Source of the DNA: Mucilaginibacter sp. OK098
GTDB lineage: Bacteria > Bacteroidota > Bacteroidia > Sphingobacteriales > Sphingobacteriaceae
Length of the DNA stretch: 64,000 bases
Direction of reading: 5' to 3'
NCBI RefSeq assembly: GCF_900142915.1
Contig: NZ_FRCM01000001.1
Location: 992,001 to 1,056,000 of the forward strand
Shown: positions 1-8,143 of the stretch, piece after piece
How positions within the stretch are numbered: position 1 is the stretch's first letter
Layout of the letters: each line of letters opens with the position of its first letter
Made by a program: the position numbers and the translations under genes
Notes under the pieces: generated by a model
The model's database searches: none
Told to the model about the DNA's origin: nothing
Seen by the model: only the letters and a program-made list of their open reading frames with translations

Positions 1-725
1 TGCCCGGTACCCAAAGCAACATCATTGTCCCGTGAGGTACCACCCGAAAGATTTCCCTTTACGCCCTTTTTAAGATCTTTTAAGTGCATCAGTTTAAAAC
101 GGCCGGGATATTTATTAAGCATTTTCGCAGGGTCCTGTCCCGGGAAAAAAGCCCACAAGATATCCAGCTCAAAACTTACATATTCTGGATCTGTTTGCTC
201 AACCAGAAGATTAAACAAGGTGCCAGTTTTATATGGCTCAAATTCAAACCCGTGGTTGTGATACACAAAGGATAAGCTGTACTGCTCTTTGAGTAATTTC
301 CCCGTCCTGTTAAAATCATCAATTGCTTGTTGGGCCTCTTCCAACGTAAATACGCCTTTATGAGGAATTCCGGCAACCCTTACATAATCAGCACCTAAAG
401 TTTTTGCGTTTTGAGCAACCAGGGCAGTTTTATTAATAAAGTCTTCATAGCTCACTCCAAACGAAGAACATTTTAAACCTCTTTCATCAATTAACTTCCT
501 TAATTCAGCCGCGGTTTTACCAAAAAGATTTGAAAATTCAATATCTGTAAATCCATTTGCCTTAATTATATCAAGCGTTGACGGCACATCCTTTTCAAAA
601 TATTTGCGATAGGTGTATGAAACTACGCCGGGCTTTTGAGGGAATAATAATTGTGCAAAGAGCTTATCTGCAGGAAAGAAACAGACAAACAGAACAGCCA
701 TTAATTTGATGCGGTTTAAAGACAT
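1..725 (-). CDS. Secreted sugar phosphate isomerase/epimerase-like TIM-barrel protein (3' end outside window)
   Basis: The reading frame is open to the window edge, so only the N-terminal ~241 residues are visible. Residues 1-25 form a signal peptide ending in KLFAQ. The rest fits the xylose-isomerase-like TIM-barrel family: an early YTYRKYF segment, then IEFSNLFG, VRVAGIPHKG, FVYHNHGFEFEP, and LDILWAFFPGQDP followed by KLMHLKDLKKG, the usual metal-ligand regions of this fold. Such secreted members are common in Bacteroidota, often near Gfo/Idh/MocA oxidoreductases. The substrate cannot be read from sequence. An in-frame ATG nine bases upstream (734) is an equally possible start. A TAnnTTTG promoter lies just upstream. 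Confidence 0.8.
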   Translation of the reverse strand, partial: MSLNRIKLMAVLFVCFFPADKLFAQLLFPQKPGVVSYTYRKYFEKDVPSTLDIIKANGFTDIEFSNLFGKTAAELRKLIDERGLKCSSFGVSYEDFINKTALVAQNAKTLGADYVRVAGIPHKGVFTLEEAQQAIDDFNRTGKLLKEQYSLSFVYHNHGFEFEPYKTGTLFNLLVEQTDPEYVSFELDILWAFFPGQDPAKMLNKYPGRFKLMHLKDLKKGVKGNLSGGTSRDNDVALGTG

Positions 726-755
726 GATTATCATAATTGGATGGGAAAGAATTAT

Positions 756-763
756 CAAATATA
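756..763 (-). promoter_or_regulatory. Bacteroidota -7 promoter element for the isomerase-like gene
   Basis: The reverse strand reads TATATTTG, an exact match to the TAnnTTTG element used by the main Bacteroidota sigma factor. The predicted start of transcription is about 15-25 bases before the start codons at 734/725. No clear -33 TTTG was seen. Confidence 0.5.
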
Positions 764-869
764 AAATAATCTTAAAGTGAAAGTCATATTCTATCACGTC
801 AGACCGAAATAATCAAACTAAATTATTTGGTGCCGATAATTTTTAGATGTCCTTTTCATAAATTTGAAA

Positions 870-1697
870 ATGTTGCAGATAAGCGAACTATATATCTACC
901 CCATAAAATCACTTGCGGGAATTGCCGTTAAAAAAGCACAGATAACCGAAAAAGGTTTTGAATACGACAGGCGATATTTGCTTGTTGATACAAACAATTG
1001 TTTTTTAACGCAGCGTGAATATCCTCAAATGTCACAGCTTCAGCCTTCCATTGAAAATAATGAACTGCGTGTTACTCACAAGGCCAGCAATAAGTTTATA
1101 ACATTACCATTAACCCCTCTGCCATCAACTAATCGCGCTGTGGTGGTTATTTGGGATGATACCTGCATAGCTGAATTTGTAAGCGATGAAGCTGATAGCT
1201 GGTTTACTGAAGTGCTGGGGATAAATTGCAGGCTGGTTTATATGCCCGATGATACAAAACGTGTGGTTGATCAGCGTTATGCTCCTGAAAATTCCGTTAC
1301 TTCCTTTTCTGACGCTTATCCGTTTTTAATTATCGGGCAGGCATCGCTTGATGACCTGAATAACCGGCTTATGGATGAGTTACCAATGAACAGGTTCAGG
1401 CCTAACATCGTATTTACAGGTGGTGAGCCTTTTGAAGAAGATCAGTATGGACATTTTACAATTGGCGACATTGATTTTTATGGGGTAAAGCTTTGTGCCC
1501 GCTGCGTAGTTACCACTATTGACCAGGAAACAGCAAAAAAAGGAAAAGAGCCATTAAAAACTCTGGCATCCTACCGTTTTAAAAACAATAAGATCTTGTT
1601 TGGCCAAAACCTGGTTCATGAAGGATCCGGGGAAATTGCAATAGGCGATGAGATTATGGTTTTACAGGAAAACGTGGAAGACAGGTTTATTGTTTAA
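870..1697 (+). CDS. MOSC domain-containing protein with N-terminal beta-barrel
   Basis: A 275-residue protein. The N-terminus (ISELYIYPIKSLAGI) is the MOSC N-terminal beta-barrel signature. The C-terminal half carries the MOSC core with the motifs PMNRFRPNIVF and LCARCVVTTID, where the Cys in CxRC is the conserved sulfur- or molybdenum-cofactor-handling residue. Relatives include YcbX and the mARC family, which act with molybdenum cofactor in reduction of N-hydroxylated compounds, but the substrate here is unknown. A TTG codon two codons upstream (864) could extend the frame; I chose the ATG because the family N-terminus starts right there. The next gene begins at the base after the stop codon, so the two are probably cotranscribed. 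Confidence 0.85.
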   Translation: MLQISELYIYPIKSLAGIAVKKAQITEKGFEYDRRYLLVDTNNCFLTQREYPQMSQLQPSIENNELRVTHKASNKFITLPLTPLPSTNRAVVVIWDDTCIAEFVSDEADSWFTEVLGINCRLVYMPDDTKRVVDQRYAPENSVTSFSDAYPFLIIGQASLDDLNNRLMDELPMNRFRPNIVFTGGEPFEEDQYGHFTIGDIDFYGVKLCARCVVTTIDQETAKKGKEPLKTLASYRFKNNKILFGQNLVHEGSGEIAIGDEIMVLQENVEDRFIV

Positions 1698-2090
1698 ATG
1701 AAACAATATATTGCCCATATTACCTTACTGGTTAATGATTATGACGATGCCATTCAATTTTATACAGAAAAATTGGCATTTGATTTGATTGAAGATACGC
1801 CATTAAGTGAAACCAAAAGATGGGTACTGGTTGCACCCAAAGGTTCGAAAGAATGTTGCCTGTTGTTAGCAAAAGCTGATGGTGAAGAACAAAAAAAACA
1901 TGTTGGCAATCAAACCGGCGGTCGCGTTTCGTTGTTTTTGTATACAGATGATTTTTGGCGCGACCATGCCAATATGTTAGCCAAAAACATCAAATTTGTT
2001 CGCGAGCCTAAAGCAGAACCATATGGTACTGTTGCTGTTTTTGCAGACCTGTATGGAAACCTTTGGGATTTAATACAAGCTAACGCCTGA
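1698..2090 (+). CDS. VOC/glyoxalase-fold protein
   Basis: A 130-residue single-domain protein of the vicinal-oxygen-chelate superfamily. The N-terminus, AHITLLVNDYDDAIQFYTE, is the typical first beta-alpha unit, and the C-terminus, YGTVAVFADLYGNLWDLIQ, is the typical last strand with its glutamine. The family includes glyoxalases, dioxygenases and resistance proteins, and the pattern does not tell which. The ATG directly follows the stop codon of the MOSC gene with no gap, indicating translational coupling in a two-gene operon. Confidence 0.85.
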   Translation: MKQYIAHITLLVNDYDDAIQFYTEKLAFDLIEDTPLSETKRWVLVAPKGSKECCLLLAKADGEEQKKHVGNQTGGRVSLFLYTDDFWRDHANMLAKNIKFVREPKAEPYGTVAVFADLYGNLWDLIQANA

Positions 2091-2190
2091 AAGCAGTTTT
2101 GAGCAGGAATATTTGCACATCAAATAAAACATTATCTTTACCATAGATTAACACCTTATCAGCAAATAAAGTAACTCAAATTCTTTTACC

Positions 2191-2198
2191 TATCTTTG
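2191..2198 (+). promoter_or_regulatory. -7 promoter element for the Rrf2 gene
   Basis: TATCTTTG matches TAnnTTTG exactly and lies 18 bases before the start codon at 2217, giving a short leader. No convincing -33 element was found. Confidence 0.5.
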
Positions 2199-2216
2199 TA
2201 AGCGCTATTTTTAAAT

Positions 2217-2654
2217 ATGCTATCGAAAAAAACTAAGTATGCAATTAAGGCCCTGGTAGTGCTGGGGAAAAATGCAGATAAACCGCCAATGCAAATTTCA
2301 AGGATTGCTGAGGAAGAACGGATCCCGAAAAAATTTCTTGAACAGATCCTTTTGGATTTGCGTAACGCAGGCTTTCTTTACAGTAAAAAAGGTGCGGGAG
2401 GTGGCTACAGCCTTAACAAAGACCCTAAGGATATATTCCTGGTACAAATAATGCGGATTACCGATGGCCCCATAGCCATGGTACCATGCGCCAGCCTTAA
2501 CTTTTACCATAAATGCGATGAGTGCCACCAGGAAACAACCTGCGGAATTCGGGATGTGTTTATTGAAGTTAGGGATGCAACTGTAAAAATACTATCTGAA
2601 ACCAGCATTGCTGACGTTATTAGCCGCGAAGGTACGTTGCTGTTGAATGTTTAG
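2217..2654 (+). CDS. Rrf2 family transcriptional regulator, probable sulfur-metabolism regulator
   Basis: A 145-residue Rrf2 protein. The N-terminal winged helix is clear (KYAIKALVVLG, then MQISRIAEEERIPKKFLEQI and the wing KKGAGGGYSL). The effector half carries four cysteines (91, 100, 103 and 109) in the loop that holds the [2Fe-2S] cluster in IscR and NsrR, so cofactor binding is possible. CymR, the cysteine-metabolism repressor of Firmicutes, is in the same family. The gene lies next to a TonB receptor and an APS-route sulfur assimilation operon, so a role in sulfur control is a reasonable inference, not shown. Confidence 0.85.
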   Translation: MLSKKTKYAIKALVVLGKNADKPPMQISRIAEEERIPKKFLEQILLDLRNAGFLYSKKGAGGGYSLNKDPKDIFLVQIMRITDGPIAMVPCASLNFYHKCDECHQETTCGIRDVFIEVRDATVKILSETSIADVISREGTLLLNV

Positions 2655-2741
2655 TGGTTCCCTTGTAATCAACCATTTTACCGGTTTATCTTCATTTAAA
2701 ATAAGATAACTAACCGATTAATATTATTACTTTTTAAAAAC

Positions 2742-2776
2742 AAAATAGCCGCCCAATAAAAATGGACGGCTATTTT
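2742..2776. terminator. Bidirectional terminator between the Rrf2 and TonB receptor genes
   Basis: AAAATAGCCG pairs with CGGCTATTTT around a short loop, with A/T tracts on both sides, between two convergent genes. Confidence 0.75.
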
Positions 2777-2795
2777 AATATATAACTGATATTTT

Positions 2796-5570
2796 CTAAA
2801 AGTTAAATCCAATCCGGGCAAATAACCGGCGCCCGTTTTGGCCCATTTGTACAGCGTCAAAAGGACCGCCGGTTTCATTATTATAGGCATAACCCTTAGC
2901 AGCCAGTACTGCGCCAAGTGTAGGGTGTATATTGAATATATTATCGCTACCTATTGAAACATGAGCGGTTTTACTCAATTTATAAGCAAAATACAGATCA
3001 CTAACAACCTTACCACTATAATTATATTGATCGGGTACTTTTGTGTTAGCATCGGCATCCAACGGAACAACCGGATGGATCCCGTCAAAATTATCACCGT
3101 ATCCAAGCAATACTATCTTACCAAAATAGGTGAAGCGCGTACCTGCTGTAAATTTCTTATAGCTATACTCCGGGTTTAATGAAAGCTTTTGCGGAGGTGC
3201 GGATGCTAAAATAAATTTCTGCTCACGATCACTTAAAAAGGTCTGTCTCAGCAGATCAGTACCATTCAGTTTAGCCGGGTAATTGATGCTGTTAATCTTC
3301 ATGTGCTGAAAATTGCCCGCAAATAACACCCTGATCCGGCTATCGCCTATTTTCTTGTTGTATTCAATTACAACATCCAATCCGGTATTTGTGGTATTTA
3401 CTGCATTGGCAAAAAACTGTGCGGCAGAAACGTGCAAAGCATTAAGCGCGGCTAAAAATGCCGGATCGAGTGTTTGATCACTTGCACTAAATTGGCCAGA
3501 AAGCACTACCCTGTCTTTTACCTTAATTAAATAGCCGTCGGTAGTGATGCTTAATTCAGGTATTGGTTTATAGGTAAAGCCTATCCCGGCATTGGTTGAT
3601 GTTTCCTGTTTAAGGTTAGGGATGCCGGCTGCTTTAGTAATGGGGCTAAAGTTTGGTGCAATTTTCACCTCAGAAATAACACCGCCCTGTACATTGGTAT
3701 AAGATGAACTGTAGTTGATCTGCTGTAATGATGGTGCACGGAAGCCTGTACCTACTGAACCCCGAATATTAAAATTATCGGTTACTTTATAGCGGGTAGC
3801 AAACTTAGTACTGTAATTAAACCCAAAGTCGCTGTAGTGTTCAAGCCTGTTGGCGTAATCAATTAACCATTTTTTGGTGATGTCAGCTTCCAGGTCAAGG
3901 TAGATCCCTTCAACCGAACGGTGAGCATTTACAACATCAGTAGGCTGGTATCCCGGAAATCCCTGTGAACCTGTAGCTTTGTCTCCATTATAATTTGAAT
4001 AAGAATCAGGCTCGCCTGCATTAATTTTATAACGTTCGTACCTGTATTCAGCACCTGCACCAATATTTAGGCCTGCAAATACATCTTTTAAATGTTTGCT
4101 AAAGTTTAAGTTAGTGGTGTTTTGTAAAAACTGCGATCCACCATCATCAAAATGATTTTTATTGGCACCTAATGAGGCATTAAACGTTTTATCACCAAAA
4201 AAATGAAATGAATTGTTACCTATATTATTGCTTAGGTCCCAGTCAACATCCTTTCCAACAGTTCCTTTTAATCCCAATGCCAATGATGCATCAGTATTAT
4301 GTGTTTGTATGATCGGGTTATAATAACTATCACCATCAGGTGTATTAAATATAATACCGGGTACCGCTATAAGGTTTCCGCTGGCATCAGTTGGAAAACG
4401 CCCCGGTGAACCTGAAAAGTTCCTTGTAAAAGCATAATCATCAGAGTTTTTACGGCTATAGCCACCAAAACTGTAAAAAGTTGTGCGGCTTCCGGCAATT
4501 GGCAGCTCGTTATTAAAAAACAAATCAAAACTATTTGCCGAGCCATCTCCATTTGCACGCCTCACATTATTAAGCGGTAATGCTTTAGGGTTTGCAAATG
4601 CAGTATCATGCGTTTGCCTGAAGGTTTTGCCGTTATTAGCATAATCTGCCGATAAGTTTATGAATCCATTATTTTTCCCAATTGCAATGCCGTAATTAGC
4701 ATCAAAAGCAACCGCATTACCATCAATTGCCCCACCATGCGGATACTGGCCCTTTGCAAGCGCGTTACGGCTGTTAAATTCCGGGTCGTAATAACCCGAA
4801 TATCCGCCATTTATGGTAAATTCATTTACAGTCTTTTTTAATATGATATTGATTACACCGGCAATCGCATCTGATCCGTATTGTGCGGATGCTCCATCAC
4901 GGAGAATTTCAACCCTGTCAATTGCAGCTGTAGGTATTGAGCTAAGGTCAGTGCCGGAATTACCGCGTCCCCGGGTGCCAAATACCGAAACAAAGGCGGT
5001 TTGGTGCCTGCGTTTTCCATTAATGAGCACCAAAGTTTGATCAGGGCCCAAACCTCTCAATGTACCCAGTTCAACGTGGTCGGCACCGTCTGAGCCTGAT
5101 TGCTTGTTGTAATTGAACGATGGGGCCGAATAGTTTAATATATCGGTTATATCAAGCCTGCCTGTACTAACAGAAGCCTTTGCAATATTAACCACATCAA
5201 CAGGTACGGCTGTTTCCAGCTTAACCCGACCAGCAGAACGTGTGCCGATTAAAACGACTTCGCCAAGTGTGTTAACATCTTTCTCCATTTTTACATCAAC
5301 AGTACTGCTGTTTCCTACAGTAATTGTTAAAAGCTTATACCCTGTGTATGAAAATATCAATTGGTCACTTGCCGAAGCGGAAATTGTAAATTTCCCGTTT
5401 GCATCTGTAGATGTACCGATGGAAGTGCCCTTAATTCTTACTGAGGCACCAGGAATAGCCTCTTTACTGGAGGCATCAGTAACTGTGCCTTTAATAGTTA
5501 ACTTTTGTGCAAAGGCAATCCCTGTGCTGAGACAGATTATTGCGAGGATAATAAGTAAATGTTTCTTCAT
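2796..5570 (-). CDS. TonB-dependent outer membrane receptor with N-terminal carboxypeptidase-like domain
   Basis: A 924-residue outer membrane receptor. Residues 1-21 are a signal peptide; ~24-105 form the carboxypeptidase-regulatory-like domain (IKGTVTDASSKEAIPGASV); the plug follows (IPTAAIDRVEILRDGASAQ, YGSDAIAGVINIIL); the rest is a 22-strand barrel ending in the aromatic terminus RIGFNF. It has no STN domain and no SusD partner, so it is not a SusC. It lies between an Rrf2 regulator and a divergent sulfur assimilation operon, so it could import a sulfur source or a metal/cofactor for the pathway. That is inference from position only. Confidence 0.9.
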   Translation of the reverse strand: MKKHLLIILAIICLSTGIAFAQKLTIKGTVTDASSKEAIPGASVRIKGTSIGTSTDANGKFTISASASDQLIFSYTGYKLLTITVGNSSTVDVKMEKDVNTLGEVVLIGTRSAGRVKLETAVPVDVVNIAKASVSTGRLDITDILNYSAPSFNYNKQSGSDGADHVELGTLRGLGPDQTLVLINGKRRHQTAFVSVFGTRGRGNSGTDLSSIPTAAIDRVEILRDGASAQYGSDAIAGVINIILKKTVNEFTINGGYSGYYDPEFNSRNALAKGQYPHGGAIDGNAVAFDANYGIAIGKNNGFINLSADYANNGKTFRQTHDTAFANPKALPLNNVRRANGDGSANSFDLFFNNELPIAGSRTTFYSFGGYSRKNSDDYAFTRNFSGSPGRFPTDASGNLIAVPGIIFNTPDGDSYYNPIIQTHNTDASLALGLKGTVGKDVDWDLSNNIGNNSFHFFGDKTFNASLGANKNHFDDGGSQFLQNTTNLNFSKHLKDVFAGLNIGAGAEYRYERYKINAGEPDSYSNYNGDKATGSQGFPGYQPTDVVNAHRSVEGIYLDLEADITKKWLIDYANRLEHYSDFGFNYSTKFATRYKVTDNFNIRGSVGTGFRAPSLQQINYSSSYTNVQGGVISEVKIAPNFSPITKAAGIPNLKQETSTNAGIGFTYKPIPELSITTDGYLIKVKDRVVLSGQFSASDQTLDPAFLAALNALHVSAAQFFANAVNTTNTGLDVVIEYNKKIGDSRIRVLFAGNFQHMKINSINYPAKLNGTDLLRQTFLSDREQKFILASAPPQKLSLNPEYSYKKFTAGTRFTYFGKIVLLGYGDNFDGIHPVVPLDADANTKVPDQYNYSGKVVSDLYFAYKLSKTAHVSIGSDNIFNIHPTLGAVLAAKGYAYNNETGGPFDAVQMGQNGRRLFARIGFNF

Positions 5571-5820
5571 AAAATAATAATTAATAAGCCAAGGTTAATT
5601 TTATGTAAGGTAATAATAATTATACATTTTTCATACAAAGGACTTTTTTATTAAACTATTGCTAAGATAATTCAAACTAATATGTCAAGTTAAAAATTGG
5701 GTGTAAATATTACATAATAGGTATCAGCGGTTAATAATATATTTATTTGAATAAACTATCAGGATATTAATACAGAAAGCTTAAAAACCAGGAGAACGAC
5801 TATTAACTATAATGTAATAC

Positions 5821-5842
5821 AAAGGTAAAAATCACCTTTTTT
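5821..5842. promoter_or_regulatory. Small palindrome upstream of the sulfur operon promoter
   Basis: AAAGGT and ACCTTT form a six-base inverted repeat with a seven-base spacer, about 35 bases upstream of the -7 element at 5876. It could be an operator for the nearby Rrf2 protein or a weak terminator hairpin followed by Ts. The remaining DNA between 5571 and 5820 is very AT-rich and shows nothing else I can name. Confidence 0.25.
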
Positions 5843-5875
5843 CAAATAAATACTACAACTTCCCTATACTATATG

Positions 5876-5883
5876 TATATTTG
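5876..5883 (+). promoter_or_regulatory. -7 promoter element of the sulfur assimilation operon
   Basis: TATATTTG matches TAnnTTTG exactly. It puts the start of transcription at about 5890, some six bases before the leader ORF, and well upstream of the terminator and the first structural gene. No clear -33 TTTG was seen at normal spacing, which may suit an activated or regulated promoter. Confidence 0.5.
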
Positions 5884-5895
5884 TCACTATAAACA

Positions 5896-5958
5896 ATGAA
5901 AACACCAATTTATAATTACTTTAAGGCTATGATGTATTGCCATATGTACGGCAACTAA
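5896..5958 (+). CDS. Putative attenuator leader peptide of the sulfur assimilation operon (20 aa)
   Basis: ATG at 5896 opens a 20-codon frame ending in TAA at 5956-5958. Residues 11-20 are AMMYCHMYGN, so Met occurs at 12, 13 and 17 and Cys at 15: both sulfur amino acids lie in the last half. Two bases after the stop codon begins a sequence that can pair with the 5' arm of an intrinsic terminator located before the sulfite reductase gene. This is the standard design of amino-acid-responsive leader peptides such as those of trp and his operons. Translation is not proven. Supporting points are the promoter just upstream and the match between its Met/Cys content and the operon product. Confidence 0.6.
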   Translation: MKTPIYNYFKAMMYCHMYGN

Positions 5959-5960
5959 TT

Positions 5961-6024
5961 GAGGCTTTATTGCTATTATATTTAACATATAAGCCTCTTT
6001 CGCCTAAGCAAAAGGGGCTTTTTT
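5961..6024 (+). promoter_or_regulatory. Transcription attenuator: competing antiterminator and intrinsic terminator
   Basis: Terminator: AAGCCTCTTT (5991-6000) pairs with AAAGGGGCTT (6011-6020), a ten-base-pair stem with one G-T wobble, followed by a T run to 6024. Antiterminator: GAGGCTT (5961-5967) pairs with AAGCCTC (5991-5997), which uses the terminator's 5' arm, so the two cannot coexist. A ribosome finishing the leader ORF would cover 5961-5970 and let the terminator form. One stalled at the Cys codon (5938-5940) would leave it free and allow read-through. The structural operon starts at 6050. Confidence 0.65.
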
Positions 6025-6049
6025 ATACAATAAAACTAACAACAATATT

Positions 6050-8143
6050 ATGCAAAGCTTTCGCACCGAACTGGAGAACCCGATAGTTGAAAAAGACATC
6101 ATTGATCTTGAAAAAAAGATCAGGGCTTTTCGTGAAGGTAAGATCCACGACGAAAAATTCAGGAGCCTGCGGTTAGCACGCGGGATATATGGACAAAGGC
6201 AGCCGGGAGTACAAATGATAAGGATCAAGCTTCCTTTTGGTAAGGTAACTTTTAAGCAATTGCTTCGCATTGCTGATATTTCTGATAAGTACGCTAGTCA
6301 CAACTTGCATTTAACTACCCGCCAGGATATCCAGATCCATTATGTAAGCCTTGACCGTACGCCACAATTGTGGGCTGAACTGGAACAGGATGATATTACG
6401 CTGCGGGAAGCTTGTGGAAATACCGTAAGGAACGTTACCGCCTCTCCTACTGCGGGTATCGATCCGCTTGAACCGTTTGATGTATCGCCATATGCACATG
6501 CAACATTCGAGTATTTTTTGCGCAACCCGGTTTGCCAGGAAATGGGCCGTAAGTTCAAGATCTCTTTTTCGTCAAGCGAAGCTGATACCGCTTTTTCGTA
6601 TATTCATGATATTGGGGTGATCCCTAAAATAAATGCAGCCGGCGAACGCGGGTTTAAGGTAATGCTTGGCGGTGGCCTTGGTGCGCAGCCTTTACTTGCC
6701 AACATTGTTGAAGATTTTTTACCCGAGGATGAGCTGATTCCTTATATAGAAGCTATTATTCGGGTTTTTGACCGCCATGGCGAACGCAATAACCGCAATA
6801 AAGCCCGTCTAAAATATTTGATCCAAAAAATAGGTTTAGCCGAAGTTTTGTCGTTGGCTGAAGCTGAGAGAACCGCTTTAAAAGTAAAAACATACAAAGT
6901 AAACAGGGATGCTTTAACAGGGCCTTCAATCCCTGCGGAAACAACTTTTAATGATGTGGTTATAAGTAACCCGTTCCGTTACGAACAATGGCTTGCAACC
7001 AATGTATTTGAGCAAAAACAACCCGGTTTTTATGGCGTTTATGTAAAAGTGCCGGTGGGCGATATCCCTTCAGAAACCGCGCGTAAACTGGTAGCTGTAC
7101 TTGAGCCATTAGTAGCAGATGAGATTCGCGTAACTCAAAATCAGGGATTGCTATTAAAGTTTGTTCGTAAGGAAGCATTGCCTTCATTATATAATGGACT
7201 TGCATGGCTTGAGTTGGCCGCACCTGGCTTTGACAGCCTTGCAGATGTAACTACCTGCCCCGGTACTGATACCTGTAACCTGGGCATTTCAAACAGTATG
7301 ACGCTTTCACGTGTGCTTGAAGATGTGATCTATAATGAATATGAAGACCTGATCTATAACAAAGAAATAAAAATAAAGATCAGCGGCTGTATGAACTCAT
7401 GTGGTCAGCATGGTTTGGCACATATTGGGTTTCATGGCAGTTCATTAAAGGCAGGCATTAAGGTCTTACCTTCGGTACAGGTACTTTTGGGTGGTGGCAC
7501 AGTTGGCGATGGTGTTGGCCGTGCAGCTGAAAAAGTGATCAAAGTACCGGCTAAGCGTGCAACACATGTACTAAGGGCTGTGCTTGATGATTATAAAGTG
7601 AATGCCCTGCCAGATGAAAGCTTCCACGCCTATTACGACAGGAAAACGAAAGATTATTTTTACCAGCTATTAAAACCCCTTGCTGACCTTACCACCTTAA
7701 CCGATGATGAATTTGTAGATTGGGGCCACCAGGAAACTTTTGCTACCGCTATTGGCGTTGGCGAGTGCGCCGGGGTTGTTATTGACCTTGTAGCTACATT
7801 GCTTTATGAATCTGAAGAAAAATTTGGCTGGGCAAATGAGGCATTTGCAGATAGAAGATGGGCCGATGCCATTTACCATGCCTATAATACTTTTGTAAGT
7901 TCTGCTAAAGCATTATTGCTTGATAAAGGCATTAATACCAGCACGCAGACAGGTGTAATAAAAGAATTTGATAATAATTACATAAACACCGGTGAAATAA
8001 AATTAGAAGGCAGTTTTAATGACCTGGTTTTACAGATCAATAAAAACGAACCTTCAGAAGAGTTTGCCACTGCTTACCTGCAGGCTGCAAGCGATTTTTT
8101 AAATGCCGTTAAAATAAAAAGAGAGGAATTGGTACAGTCATGA
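6050..8143 (+). CDS. Siroheme-dependent sulfite (or nitrite) reductase with C-terminal helical HEPN-like extension
   Basis: A 697-residue protein. Two ferredoxin-like half domains and two siroheme/4Fe-4S domains fill residues ~1-540. The cluster/siroheme cysteines are visible: 403 and 409 in TCPGTDTCNLG, and 447 and 451 in GCMNSCGQH. The N-terminal block includes HNLHLTTRQDIQIHYV. The enzyme reduces sulfite to sulfide (or nitrite to ammonia) with six electrons. The cobA, cysH, cysD and cysN neighbours argue for sulfite. The last ~135 residues are an extra alpha-helical domain absent from E. coli CysI, which I recall as HEPN-like in Bacteroidota homologues; its role is unknown. The stop overlaps the cobA start (ATGA). 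Confidence 0.9.
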   Translation: MQSFRTELENPIVEKDIIDLEKKIRAFREGKIHDEKFRSLRLARGIYGQRQPGVQMIRIKLPFGKVTFKQLLRIADISDKYASHNLHLTTRQDIQIHYVSLDRTPQLWAELEQDDITLREACGNTVRNVTASPTAGIDPLEPFDVSPYAHATFEYFLRNPVCQEMGRKFKISFSSSEADTAFSYIHDIGVIPKINAAGERGFKVMLGGGLGAQPLLANIVEDFLPEDELIPYIEAIIRVFDRHGERNNRNKARLKYLIQKIGLAEVLSLAEAERTALKVKTYKVNRDALTGPSIPAETTFNDVVISNPFRYEQWLATNVFEQKQPGFYGVYVKVPVGDIPSETARKLVAVLEPLVADEIRVTQNQGLLLKFVRKEALPSLYNGLAWLELAAPGFDSLADVTTCPGTDTCNLGISNSMTLSRVLEDVIYNEYEDLIYNKEIKIKISGCMNSCGQHGLAHIGFHGSSLKAGIKVLPSVQVLLGGGTVGDGVGRAAEKVIKVPAKRATHVLRAVLDDYKVNALPDESFHAYYDRKTKDYFYQLLKPLADLTTLTDDEFVDWGHQETFATAIGVGECAGVVIDLVATLLYESEEKFGWANEAFADRRWADAIYHAYNTFVSSAKALLLDKGINTSTQTGVIKEFDNNYINTGEIKLEGSFNDLVLQINKNEPSEEFATAYLQAASDFLNAVKIKREELVQS

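Noticed and set aside
5242..5577. 111-residue plus-strand frame opposite the TonB receptor N-terminus
   Set aside because: Antisense shadow of the signal peptide and carboxypeptidase-like domain; no independent support.
5571..6049. SAM or other known riboswitch before the sulfur operon
   Set aside because: I could not find the conserved cores of SAM-type riboswitches; the short ORF plus competing stems explain the region better.
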